A DNA stretch of 64,000 bases from Planctomycetota bacterium. Its GTDB lineage: Bacteria; Planctomycetota; UBA1135; GCA-002686595. A program made the position numbers and the translations under genes. The first letter of the stretch is position 1. Every line of letters begins with the position of its first letter. The notes under the pieces were generated by a model, which worked only from the letters and a program-made list of their open reading frames with translations, searched no databases and was not told the origin of the DNA. The DNA is taken from assembly GCA_016714045.1 (NCBI GenBank), contig JADJNY010000002.1:186001-250000 (forward strand), read 5' to 3'. This document shows, piece by piece, positions 43,101-50,298 of the stretch.

Positions 43101-44249
43101 CAGGTCGACACGAAGGGCGCGCTGCTCGGACTGCGCGGCGGCTACGCGATCGCGGTGGAGGAGTTCCCGCTCGATCAGATGCTCGACGCGGCGGGGCGCC
43201 CGACGAAGGACGTCAGCCACGCGGAGTCGCGTTGGCTGAAGCTCGACGAGATCGAGCGCGTGCTCTCCGTCCGCGGCGATCGGCTCGGGACGCTGTCGCC
43301 CGCGACACAGGCGAGCGCTCCGCCCGTCTGGACGGCGCGTTTCGCGTTCGCGCAGCTCGATCGGGACGGGAACGCCTTCCTCGAGGGCGAGGAGACGAGC
43401 GCGGAGAGCGTCGCACGTTCGGATCGCGACGCGGACGGGCGCGTGTCGCTGCTGGAGTACGCGATCGCGGCCGGCGTCGCGTCCGAGGCTTCGGCGGCCG
43501 GCGTCGTCACACCGTACGCGGGCGGGAGGACGGGGCTCGACGGCGACCTCGCGCGCCTCTTCGACGGCGTCGATCCCGCCGCCCACGACAAGGACTCCGA
43601 CGGACGGCTCGCGCGCGCGGACGCGGAGCGCGCGTTGTTCGCGGCGCTCGACCTGGATCGCGACGGAAAGCTCTCGCGCGCCGAGGCGTCGCGACTACCG
43701 GGCGAGCCGCGCCAGATCCGCTACTCGGGCCCGCGGGCGGACGCGGCCTGGAAGCGGCTCGGCGGAGACGATTTCCGCGCGCTCGATCCGCGCGAAGTGC
43801 GCCTGCGCGACGAGGACTGGTTCGCGCTCGATGCGAACCGCGACGGGGCCGTGCAGCTGCGCATGCAGCGCGGCGCGCGCAACGCTCGCCGCGGCGGGAC
43901 GACGGGCACGATCGAGTGGCCGTACCGCGTCGTCGAGCCGACCTTCCTGCCGCCGGAAATCGACGTCGAGCGCCTGCTCGCGACCTTCGACGCGGACCGC
44001 GACGGCGCACTGAACAAGCGCGAGCTCACGCGCCGGCCCGACCTCGCGGCGGACCTCGACGCGGACGGCGACGGCGTGCTGCGCAGGAACGAGCTCGATG
44101 CCCAGGTCGACTTCGTCGCACGCTACGGCACGGACAGCACGCCCGATGCGTTCCTCGCGCGCTGGGACCTCGACGGCGACGGAATCGTCGACGAGCAGGA
44201 ACTCCCGCTGCCGCGCGCGGTGCGCGAGCGCGTGCTCCCGCCGCGCTGA
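40140..44249 (+). CDS. decaheme cytochrome c / LVIVD-repeat / EF-hand fusion protein
   Basis: A 1369-residue exported protein of unusual architecture. After a signal peptide (FHVVVLVLALAALGLANA) come ten CxxCH haem-binding motifs between about residues 98 and 621 (CVACH, CVECH, CDRCH, CMQCH, CAACH, CTSCH, CIDCH twice, CHTCH, CVECH). Next, roughly 670-930, LVIVD-type beta-propeller repeats (RFLYAGEGQRGLHVFDV, FLYAAEGAGGLAVYDV, AYVADGPAGLVVVDV). From about 1065 to 1345 there are at least seven DxDxDG EF-hand loops (LDRDGNAFLEGEE, RDADGRVSLLEY, LDLDRDGKLSRAE, FDADRDGALNKRE, LDADGDGVLRRNE, WDLDGDGIVDEQE). It would be a calcium-binding, surface-exposed electron carrier; partner and acceptor are unknown. 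Confidence 0.93.
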   Translation: MAPKRSTLPTRFHVVVLVLALAALGLANAVPGPAQDRGAAFGRAGSNGVSAQDRDVALGSADPSTTGDDLVASRVFDARASSAQEPDLALQGDGSRGCVACHAGIEPMHPDAKLSCVECHGGDASAKSKSAAHVARAREYDDERVAPKDEDLVWRRFVNPMDLRVAHLSCDRCHPDFAEHVKLSLHGTTAGHLSDGYYEMGITAQKQSVWSVFPTEAPKERANGPNGADASSAKDGATPTLNGLQQVPAFDPDAPPRALASHYADLARKECMQCHLWSEGRAVKGRVGFDGDYRGEGCAACHVEYALDGLSESADAKAIHGEPGHPKKHAMTAKPTTQTCTSCHYGDASIGLNFRGLSQLPPGAPGGPEIAGTTDRLLNRQFYLQDAALNPPDVHHERGMHCIDCHTADDVMGDGRLVGAMEHAVEIQCIDCHGTFTAPATFVTQRGTPLKHLKRDGDRVVLTSKVDGKEHVVKQLVHALDPKRPEFNANAAKAMTGEHAKVACHTCHSSWNPNFLGFHFDRNESLTQLDLLSGKRTQGRVTTQEKVFATWKSFYAGFDERGFVAPYLTGFSTMGSVTDAKGDKVLDQVLPVTQAGLSGVTMIHHQMHTVRRSARSCVECHRSSATWGLGSPNFRLARQLAFVADRRGIEVVALDRAKLASSLPVAKVVQPDVTALELDCDPLQGHARFLYAGEGQRGLHVFDVRAPSAPKRVAFVPSPGPLDLALRGDFLYAAEGAGGLAVYDVSNPAAARVVARVPMCDARAVAVQWPWAYVADGPAGLVVVDVRAPTAPKLLGGFVPRGERGEARALVDVAVLFQYSRPLPAKRDAASAPGDARTKARMLCAVLDAEQGLLLVDATEPERLAQLWPNPKPRTGQETRVAQRAEYKSLLLASHVDLAQPAGGQRTTERDYAYVLQEVQEGQLYVNYVSSVDVSEPGRPRRVGNKRLLGSAETLASMSVYNAPFLQRQLLVAGNDGAQVVDATVSSQVDTKGALLGLRGGYAIAVEEFPLDQMLDAAGRPTKDVSHAESRWLKLDEIERVLSVRGDRLGTLSPATQASAPPVWTARFAFAQLDRDGNAFLEGEETSAESVARSDRDADGRVSLLEYAIAAGVASEASAAGVVTPYAGGRTGLDGDLARLFDGVDPAAHDKDSDGRLARADAERALFAALDLDRDGKLSRAEASRLPGEPRQIRYSGPRADAAWKRLGGDDFRALDPREVRLRDEDWFALDANRDGAVQLRMQRGARNARRGGTTGTIEWPYRVVEPTFLPPEIDVERLLATFDADRDGALNKRELTRRPDLAADLDADGDGVLRRNELDAQVDFVARYGTDSTPDAFLARWDLDGDGIVDEQELPLPRAVRERVLPPR

Positions 44250-44376
44250 TCGCGTCCCTGCCGGGGTGTCCGCGGCCCCGCGAGCGCTCCGGAGCGTGAG
44301 CGTCCGTGCTCCGCACGCCGAGGCGCGGGGACGCTCGCCGTGGCGGGCACCAAAGACGAGCGGCGTCGTTGCCGGT

Positions 44377-44745
44377 TCAGCGCGCGCTCGATGCGCTCCG
44401 CTTGCCGTATTTCTGCGTCGCGAAGCCGACGATCGCGCCGACGATCGAGCCCGGGATCATGATCTGCCAGTAGTAGTGCTTCCCGTCCACCGCCGGCATC
44501 GACGCGATGGCGTAGGCGAACGCGAGCGCGACCACGAAGCCGAACAGCACGCCGAGCGCGACGGAATCGACCTTGCGCGCGAACCAGCCCGCGAGCGCGC
44601 CGGCGACGAGGCCCTTGAAGGAGGACCCGATCACGATGGTGACGATCTCCTTCTTCACCTCCTCCGAGCCCGTGGCGAGGGACGTGAGGCCGTCGAGCGC
44701 GCCGAGGACGAGGCCGAGCAGGAGTCCGAGGACGATCTTGTTCAT
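44377..44745 (-). CDS. small multi-span membrane protein
   Basis: The 122-residue protein has three to four hydrophobic helices: residues 3-22 (LGLLLGLVLGALDGLTSL), 40-55 (GSSFKGLVAGALAGWF), 60-82 (ALGVLFGFVVALAFAYAIA), and 93-108 (IMIPGSIVGAIVGFAT), Gly-rich and ending in a Lys/Arg/Ser tail. I do not recognise a family. Its ATG follows GGAAGCCCTCCACC-like sequence without a strong ribosome binding site. It is the last gene of a minus-strand run behind a Ser/Thr kinase and ECF sigma factor, 66 bases from the kinase stop, and could be under their control. Confidence 0.8.
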   Translation of the reverse strand: MNKIVLGLLLGLVLGALDGLTSLATGSEEVKKEIVTIVIGSSFKGLVAGALAGWFARKVDSVALGVLFGFVVALAFAYAIASMPAVDGKHYYWQIMIPGSIVGAIVGFATQKYGKRSASSAR

Positions 44746-44811
44746 GGTGGAGGGCTTCCGTGGGTAGGGGACGAGGGGACGTCGTCCTGTGACGCGCGCG
44801 GCGCGCGGCCT

Positions 44812-45873
44812 TTAGCTCCGGCCGTAGAAAACGAAGAGGATCCGCAGCGCGAGGTACGCGAGCACGATCGCGATCGCGGTCTGATGGCGCTCGGCGACGC
44901 GCAGGGCGCGCTCGAGGAAGCTCTCCTGGTGCGCGGAGACGGCCTCGCCCGCGCGCAGGCGCCGCACGTCCGCGGCGAGCGCCTCGACGGTCGGATAGCG
45001 GGCGTCCCGTGCGTCCGCCGTCGCGCGCGCGACGATCGCGGCGAGGCGCCGCGCGGGGACGCGCGGGTTCGGCCCCATCAGGGCGTGGAGCAGCCTCCCG
45101 AGCGCGTACACGTCCGCGCGCGCGTCGACGTCGGGCTCGCCGCGCTCCTGCTCGGGCGCCATCCAGCCGGGCGTGCCGACGACGGCGCCGGCCCGCGTCG
45201 CGGGAACCGCGCTCGTCTGGGCTCGCGCGAGCGAGCTGGACCGCGGAGGCGTGCTCGACGGCCCGGGTGTGGAGCTCGAGGGTGCGTGCTCGTGCGCGGT
45301 CGAGCCCGTGCTCGCGATCGAAACAGCCTGCTCACGTCCTTCCGCGCGTGCCGCGCCGAGCTCCTTCGCGACGCCGAAGTCGAGCACCTGGACCTCGCCG
45401 AACGCGCCGACGCGCACGTTCTCGGGCTTCAGGTCGCGGTGGACGACGCCGCGTGCGTGCGCGTAGGCGACGGCGTCGCACAGCTTGAGGAAGACGTCGA
45501 TGCGTTCGTCGCTCGCGCGCTCGGACGCGATCAGCTCGTCGAGCCGCGCGCCCGCGACGAGCTTCATCACGTAGTACGGCCGGCCGTCGTCGAGCGCGCC
45601 GACGTCGTACACGGGCACGATGCCGGGGTGCTCGAGCCGCGCCGCGATGCGCGCTTCGCGTTGCAGCCGTTCGGTCGCGCGCGGGTCGAGCTCGGCGCGC
45701 GCGAGCACCTTGATCGCGACGTCGCGGTCGAGCTCGCGGTCGTACGCGCGGAACACGGCGCCCATCCCGCCGCGTCCGAGCTCCTCGGCGACGTCGTAGC
45801 GTTCGCCGATCGTCTCGGGACGCTCGAGCGCGCCGCGCAGGTGCCGCAGGGCTGAGTCGGAGAGCTCGCTCAC
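44812..45873 (-). CDS. membrane-anchored serine/threonine protein kinase
   Basis: The 353-residue Hanks-type kinase has the glycine loop LGRGGMGAVFRAY (32-44), catalytic Lys in VAIKVL, HRDLKPEN near 145, DFG in VLDFGVAK, and GTPGWMAPEQ. Between DFG and APE there is a 60-residue Ser/Thr/Pro-rich insertion, unusual for the activation segment and rich in possible phosphorylation sites. The C terminus has one transmembrane helix (TAIAIVLAYLALRILFVFYG) with no extracellular sensor after it. GTG start overlaps the ECF sigma stop by 4 bases (GTGA), tying the kinase to that sigma factor. Confidence 0.92.
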   Translation of the reverse strand: MSELSDSALRHLRGALERPETIGERYDVAEELGRGGMGAVFRAYDRELDRDVAIKVLARAELDPRATERLQREARIAARLEHPGIVPVYDVGALDDGRPYYVMKLVAGARLDELIASERASDERIDVFLKLCDAVAYAHARGVVHRDLKPENVRVGAFGEVQVLDFGVAKELGAARAEGREQAVSIASTGSTAHEHAPSSSTPGPSSTPPRSSSLARAQTSAVPATRAGAVVGTPGWMAPEQERGEPDVDARADVYALGRLLHALMGPNPRVPARRLAAIVARATADARDARYPTVEALAADVRRLRAGEAVSAHQESFLERALRVAERHQTAIAIVLAYLALRILFVFYGRS

Positions 45874-46628
45874 GCGTCCGCGCCTCCGAGGAGCCAGCGC
45901 GCTTCCTCCGCCAGCTCGTGCTCGTCCGCAGTGATCGCGCGCAACTCGGCGTAGACGAGCGCGCGCAGCTCCTTGCGCGCCCAGTGCAGGTGGTTCGTGA
46001 CCTGCGTCTCGGGCAGCGCGAGCTCCGCGCCGATCTGCGCGTACGACGGACGCGGTCCGCGCTCCGCGTCGTGCAGGTCGTAGCGCGTGAAGACCTCGAA
46101 GGCGGCGCGCTTGTCGAGCTCCGCGCAGCGCGCCTCGAGGCCTTCGATCGCGAGCTCGAAGAGCCGGCGCGCCCATTCGCGGCGGAAGCGCGCGTCGAGC
46201 TCCTCCTCCGGCGTCGGCGCGCGGTCGGCGACGTCATGCGCCGCGAGGTCGAACGACGCCGCCGCGCGGCCGCCGCCACGCTTGTCGCGGGCTGCCGCCT
46301 CGCGCTCGTGCTGGACGTGGTGGTCGAAGGCGGCGCGCAGGAAGGTCCGGAAGCGCCCGCGCGCGGGGTCGAAGCCCGCGAGCGCGTCCGGCGTCAGGAG
46401 CCGCGTGAAGAAGCCCTGCACGAACTCCTTCGCGTCCTCGTTCGACGCCGACCACTTCGCGCGCGCGTGAGCGAAGCACGGCTTCCAGTAGGCCCGAACG
46501 AGCGCCTCCTGCGCCGCGCGTCGCCGGTCGGGCGCGTCCGCGCGCAGCTCGCGCACGGCCGAGGCCCGCGTCGGCGGGAAGGCGCGGCCTCGGCCGCCGA
46601 GCTCCGTGTCGTGATCCCGTGCGCTCAT
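45870..46628 (-). CDS. ECF-type RNA polymerase sigma factor paired with a kinase
   Basis: The 252-residue protein has sigma region 2 (AQEALVRAYWKPCFAHARAKW...EDAKEFVQGFFTRLL, FDPARGRFRTFLRAAFDHHV) and a region 4 helix-turn-helix (PSYAQIGAELALPETQVTNHLHWARKELRALVYAEL). The large spacer (about 140-200) and final acidic tail (EHELAEEARWLLGG) are as in planctomycete ECF groups encoded beside Ser/Thr kinases. Those sigma factors are thought to be controlled by phosphorylation instead of an anti-sigma factor, and none is seen here. ATG 46628 is the first gene of the minus-strand unit, divergent from lipA. Confidence 0.9.
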   Translation of the reverse strand: MSARDHDTELGGRGRAFPPTRASAVRELRADAPDRRRAAQEALVRAYWKPCFAHARAKWSASNEDAKEFVQGFFTRLLTPDALAGFDPARGRFRTFLRAAFDHHVQHEREAAARDKRGGGRAAASFDLAAHDVADRAPTPEEELDARFRREWARRLFELAIEGLEARCAELDKRAAFEVFTRYDLHDAERGPRPSYAQIGAELALPETQVTNHLHWARKELRALVYAELRAITADEHELAEEARWLLGGADA

Positions 46629-46744
46629 TCCGTTCACGGGCGCGGTGGTGGCTCCGGGCCGGGCGGAAAGCGCGCGCGGGGGCCGGACGCGGGGGCGCCC
46701 GATTGCTATCCTAGCTGGCCTTCGAACCGCCCCGCCAAGTCCAC

Positions 46745-47878
46745 GTGGACCCCCTCGACGCAACGTCCTCGAACGCTCGCCCGGAACCGCCGCAGACCGG
46801 CGGCGGCGAATCCGCGTCCGGCAAGGGCGCCGCGTCGTGGACGAAGGCGCGGATGCCCAAGCCCGCCTGGCTCAAGGTCCCGCTGCCCGGCGGCGAGGCG
46901 TACGGCAAGCTCAAGGGGCTCGCGCGCGAGCGGAAGCTCCACACCGTCTGCGAGTCCGCGCGCTGCCCGAACATCGGCGAGTGCTGGAAGGGCGAGCACG
47001 CGACGATGACCTTGATGGTCCTCGGCGACGAGTGCACGCGCCGCTGCCGCTTCTGCGCCGTGAAGACCGTCGACCGCGCCGCGCCGCCCGACCCGGACGA
47101 GCCGCGGCACGTCGGCGAGGCCGTCGCCGCGATGAGCCTCGCGTACGTCGTGATCACCAGCGTCGACCGCGACGACCTGGCGGACGGCGGCAGCGCGCAC
47201 TACGCCGAGTGCATCCGCGAGATCCGCTCGCAGGCGCCGAGCACCGTCGTCGAGACGTTGATCCCCGACTACCAGGGCTCCGACCTCGCGACCTTGATGG
47301 CGGCGCGGCCGGACGTGCTCGCGCACAACGTCGAGGTCGTCGCGCGCCTCCAGCGCAAGATCCGCGACCCGCGTTGCTCGTTCGAGCGCTCGCTCGCGAC
47401 CCTGAAGGGCGCGAAGGAGCACGACTCGCGCGTCTTCACGAAGTCGTCGATCATGCTCGGCCTCGGCGAGACGCACGACGAGATCGTCGAGTCGATGCAG
47501 CTCCTGCGCGGCGCCGGCGTCGAGTTCCTGACGCTCGGGCAGTACTTGCGGCCGACGCTCCAGCACGCGCCCGTGCGCGAGTACGTGACGCCGGAGCGCT
47601 TCGACGCGTACCAGCGGCTCGGCCTCGAGATGGGCTTCCTGTACGTCGCGTCGGGCCCGCTCGTGCGCTCCTCCTACAAGGCGGGTGAGTTCTTCGCCGC
47701 GCGCCTCGTGCGCGAGCGTCGCGCGCAGCACGATTCCGCCGAACACCGCGGCGACGCGCACGCGACCGCCGGGCGCGCCCTCGCCGCGCGCTCCACCGAA
47801 GACTCCACGGCGCGGGCCGCATCCCCGCGCTCCGGCCGCGACGCCGACACTGCACACGACCTGGCGCCGCGCGCCTGA
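46745..47878 (+). CDS. lipA: lipoyl synthase
   Basis: LipA inserts two sulfurs into protein-bound octanoate to make lipoate. It has both Fe-S clusters' ligands: the LipA-specific CESARCPNIGEC (residues 74-85) and the radical-SAM CTRRCRFC (about 98-105), plus the C-terminal RSSYKAGE where the conserved Ser ligates the auxiliary cluster. The 377-residue protein is longer than usual because of a 30-residue N-terminal extension and a 55-residue Ala/Arg/Ser tail after the conserved end. The GTG start gives the extension; no internal start is better supported. It directly precedes the lipoate-using dehydrogenase genes (15 bases). Confidence 0.96.
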   Translation: MDPLDATSSNARPEPPQTGGGESASGKGAASWTKARMPKPAWLKVPLPGGEAYGKLKGLARERKLHTVCESARCPNIGECWKGEHATMTLMVLGDECTRRCRFCAVKTVDRAAPPDPDEPRHVGEAVAAMSLAYVVITSVDRDDLADGGSAHYAECIREIRSQAPSTVVETLIPDYQGSDLATLMAARPDVLAHNVEVVARLQRKIRDPRCSFERSLATLKGAKEHDSRVFTKSSIMLGLGETHDEIVESMQLLRGAGVEFLTLGQYLRPTLQHAPVREYVTPERFDAYQRLGLEMGFLYVASGPLVRSSYKAGEFFAARLVRERRAQHDSAEHRGDAHATAGRALAARSTEDSTARAASPRSGRDADTAHDLAPRA

Positions 47879-47893
47879 ACGTTCGAGATCACC

Positions 47894-49012
47894 ATGGCAG
47901 CCACCCAACTCCTCACGGTCATCGAGCCCGACGGCGGCGTGAACGGTCACGACGTCGGGATGACGAACGACGAGCTCCTCCACTGCTACCGCACGCTGCT
48001 GCGGACGCGCGCGTTCGACGACACGTGCATGAAGCTGCAGCGCTCGGGCCGCATCGGCTTCTCGATCCCGAACAAGGGCGTCGAGGCCACGCAGGTCGGC
48101 GCCGCGAGCGCGCTCCAGAAGACGGACTGGCTCTTCCCGAGCTACCGCGACTTCGGAATGGCGCTGTACCACGGCGTCCCGATGGCGGACATGCTCCACA
48201 ACATGTTCGGCAACGCGCTCGACTCGGCGAAGGGCCGGCAGATGCCGGTGCACTTCAGCTTCGTCGAGCCCATCAAGTTCGTCTCGATCAGCTCGCCGAT
48301 CGGCACGCACCTCCCGCAAGCGGTCGGCGCGGCGTACGCGATGAAGCTGCGCGGCGAGAAGACGGTCGCGGTGACGAGCTTCGGCGACGGCGGCACTTCG
48401 AGCCTGGGGTTCCACTCGGGACTGAACTTCGCGGCCGTGTGGAAGTCGCCCGTCGTCTTCCTGTGCCAGAACAACCAGTGGGCGATCTCCTGCCCGAGCT
48501 CGGGCCAGACCGCGAGCGAGAGCTACGCGATCAAGGCGAAGGCGTACGGCATGCCGGGCGTCCTCGTCGACGGCAACGACGTGCTCGCCGTGCGCAAGGC
48601 GATGCTCGAGGCGGTCGATCGCGCGCGCAAGGGGCTCGGCCCGACGTTGATCGAGGCCTTCACGTTCCGCATGGCGGGGCACTCGACTTCGGACGATCCG
48701 ACGCGCTACGTGCCGAAGGAGCAGTTCGCCGAGTGGGAGAAGAAGGACCCGGTGCTGCGCTTCGAGAAGTTCCTCGCGAAGAAGAAGCTCTGGAACGAGG
48801 ACGTGCGCGCGAAGTACACGGACGAAGCGACGGCCGAGATCCACTTGGCGGTGCAGCTCGCCGAGGGCACCCCGCGCCCCGGCATCGAGACGATCTTCAG
48901 CGACGTCTACCGCGACGTGCCCGCGCACATCCGGAAGCAGGGCGAAGCCGCCTTCGACCTCGCCGCTCGCAAGGGCGACGCGAGCGCGGGCGACGGGAAG
49001 TTCCCGCTCTGA
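47894..49012 (+). CDS. pdhA: 2-oxo-acid (pyruvate or branched-chain) dehydrogenase E1 component, alpha subunit
   Basis: E1 decarboxylates the 2-oxo acid with thiamine diphosphate. The 372-residue alpha subunit shows the thiamine-diphosphate motif GDGGTSSLGFHSGLNFAAV...QNN (about 155-185), the phosphorylation-loop-like region RMAGHSTSDDPTRY, and GRQMPVHFS. The wording of motifs leans to branched-chain/acetoin-type E1, so pyruvate specificity is not certain. ATG 47894. It follows lipA by 15 bases and is separated from the beta subunit by a 42-bp tandem repeat array. A second alpha-type gene lies at 53671. Confidence 0.92.
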   Translation: MAATQLLTVIEPDGGVNGHDVGMTNDELLHCYRTLLRTRAFDDTCMKLQRSGRIGFSIPNKGVEATQVGAASALQKTDWLFPSYRDFGMALYHGVPMADMLHNMFGNALDSAKGRQMPVHFSFVEPIKFVSISSPIGTHLPQAVGAAYAMKLRGEKTVAVTSFGDGGTSSLGFHSGLNFAAVWKSPVVFLCQNNQWAISCPSSGQTASESYAIKAKAYGMPGVLVDGNDVLAVRKAMLEAVDRARKGLGPTLIEAFTFRMAGHSTSDDPTRYVPKEQFAEWEKKDPVLRFEKFLAKKKLWNEDVRAKYTDEATAEIHLAVQLAEGTPRPGIETIFSDVYRDVPAHIRKQGEAAFDLAARKGDASAGDGKFPL

Positions 49013-49056
49013 TCCGCGACCGCGGGCTCCCTTCGAACAAACCCTGCACCCGAATG

Positions 49057-49224
49057 ACCGGCGAGCCCGACGCGCTCGCGCTGCGAACGCAACGAACCAC
49101 CGGCGAGCCCCGCGCGCTCGCGCGGACGACGCAACGAACGACTGGCGAGCGCCGCGCGCCCGCCCCGCGAACGAGAGACCTCACCGACGAGCGCCGCGCG
49201 CTCCCTTGAACGAGAACCACCGCA
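49057..49224. repeat. 42-bp tandem repeat array between E1 alpha and E1 beta
   Basis: Four consecutive units start at 49057, 49099, 49141 and 49183, each 42 bases, beginning ACYGRCGAGC. Units 1 and 2 are closest; unit 4 diverges in its second half and runs into the pdhB start. The period equals 14 codons and at least one frame on each strand stays open across the array (for example TGEPxAxAxRTQRT on the plus strand). There are no spacers, so it is not a CRISPR array. Confidence 0.9.
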
Positions 49225-49226
49225 CC

Positions 49227-50201
49227 ATGGCGACCCTGACCCTGCTTCAAGCCGTCAACGACGCGCTCAAGACCGCGATGCGCGACGACCCGTCCGTCGT
49301 CGTCTTCGGCGAGGACGTCGGCCCGAAGGGCGGCGTGTTCCTCGCGACCGAAGGCCTGACGAAGGAGTTCGGCGCGAACCGCTGCTTCGACACGCCGCTC
49401 AGCGAAGACGGCATCATCGGCACCGGCATCGGGATGGCGCTCAACGGGTTGAAGCCCGTGTGCGAGATCCAGTTCCAGGACTTCATCTTCCCGGCCTTCG
49501 ACCAGATCGTCAGCGAGGCCGCGAAGTTCCGCTACCGCTCCGGCGGACAGTACACGTGCCCGATGGTGATCCGCACCCCGTATGGCGGCGGCATCCGCGG
49601 CGGGCTGTACCACTCGCAGTCGGGCGAGGCGTACTTCTGCCACACGCCGGGCCTCAAGGTCGTGATCCCGTCGACGCCGCACGATGCGAAGGGCCTCCTG
49701 CTCGCGTCGATCGACGATCCGGATCCGGTGCTGTTCCTCGAGCCGAAGGCGCTCTACCGCCAGGTGAAGGGCGAGGTGCCCGAGGGCAAGTACAAGGTCG
49801 ACCTCTCGACGCTGCGCACCGTGCGCGAGGGCCGGAACGTCACCGTGTTCTGCTACGGCGCGATGGTGCCCGTGTGTGAACGCGCGGCGGTCCAGGCGGC
49901 GGAGAAGGGGATCGAGACGTTGATCGTCGACTTGCGCACGCTCCTCCCGCTCGACGAGGAAGGCGTGATCGAGGCCGCCAAGCAGACCGGCCGCGTCGTC
50001 GTCGTCCACGAGGCGCCGCGCTTCTGCGGCTTCGGCGGCGAGATCAGCGCGATCATCGCCGAGAACGCGATCGAGTACATGGAAGCGCCGATCGCGCGCG
50101 TGACGGGCTTCGACACGCCGTTCCCGAACACGCTCGAGCACCACTACATGCCCGACGAGCGCCGCGTCCTCGACGCGATCGAGCACGTCCACAACTACTG
50201 A
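49227..50201 (+). CDS. pdhB: 2-oxo-acid dehydrogenase E1 component, beta subunit
   Basis: The 324-residue beta subunit starts MATLTLLQAVNDAL and has GEDVGPKGGVFLATEGL, FDTPLSEDGIIGTGIGMAL, FQDFIFPAFDQIVSEAAK, and the C-terminal transketolase domain with RVVVVHEAPRFCGFGGEI, all standard. ATG 49227 was preferred over an upstream TTG at 49206 because it fits the family start. No good ribosome binding site is present; the end of the repeat array lies directly before it, so its expression may depend on the array or on read-through from E1 alpha. Confidence 0.94.
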   Translation: MATLTLLQAVNDALKTAMRDDPSVVVFGEDVGPKGGVFLATEGLTKEFGANRCFDTPLSEDGIIGTGIGMALNGLKPVCEIQFQDFIFPAFDQIVSEAAKFRYRSGGQYTCPMVIRTPYGGGIRGGLYHSQSGEAYFCHTPGLKVVIPSTPHDAKGLLLASIDDPDPVLFLEPKALYRQVKGEVPEGKYKVDLSTLRTVREGRNVTVFCYGAMVPVCERAAVQAAEKGIETLIVDLRTLLPLDEEGVIEAAKQTGRVVVVHEAPRFCGFGGEISAIIAENAIEYMEAPIARVTGFDTPFPNTLEHHYMPDERRVLDAIEHVHNY

Positions 50202-50298
50202 TCACGCCGCCGACGAGCGCGTTCGCGGCCTCGACGCCCGAGCGCGCTCCGCGTTCCCGCACCACCACCTCAACGCACGACATCCCGCAGGTCCGACC

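Noticed and set aside
40482..43586. 1034-residue minus-strand open frame opposite the decaheme gene
   Set aside because: Composition is Arg/His/Val-rich with no domain; the plus-strand protein has unambiguous motifs.
44274..44340. Inverted repeat between the decaheme gene and the small membrane gene
   Set aside because: Only about 7 bp pair across a 50-base loop; not distinguishable from background in GC-rich sequence.
49057..49224. CRISPR-like array
   Set aside because: Units are directly contiguous with no unique spacers, and no cas genes are near.
49206..49226. TTG start for E1 beta seven codons upstream of the ATG
   Set aside because: The extra residues (MNENHRT) are not family-like and derive from the last tandem repeat unit.
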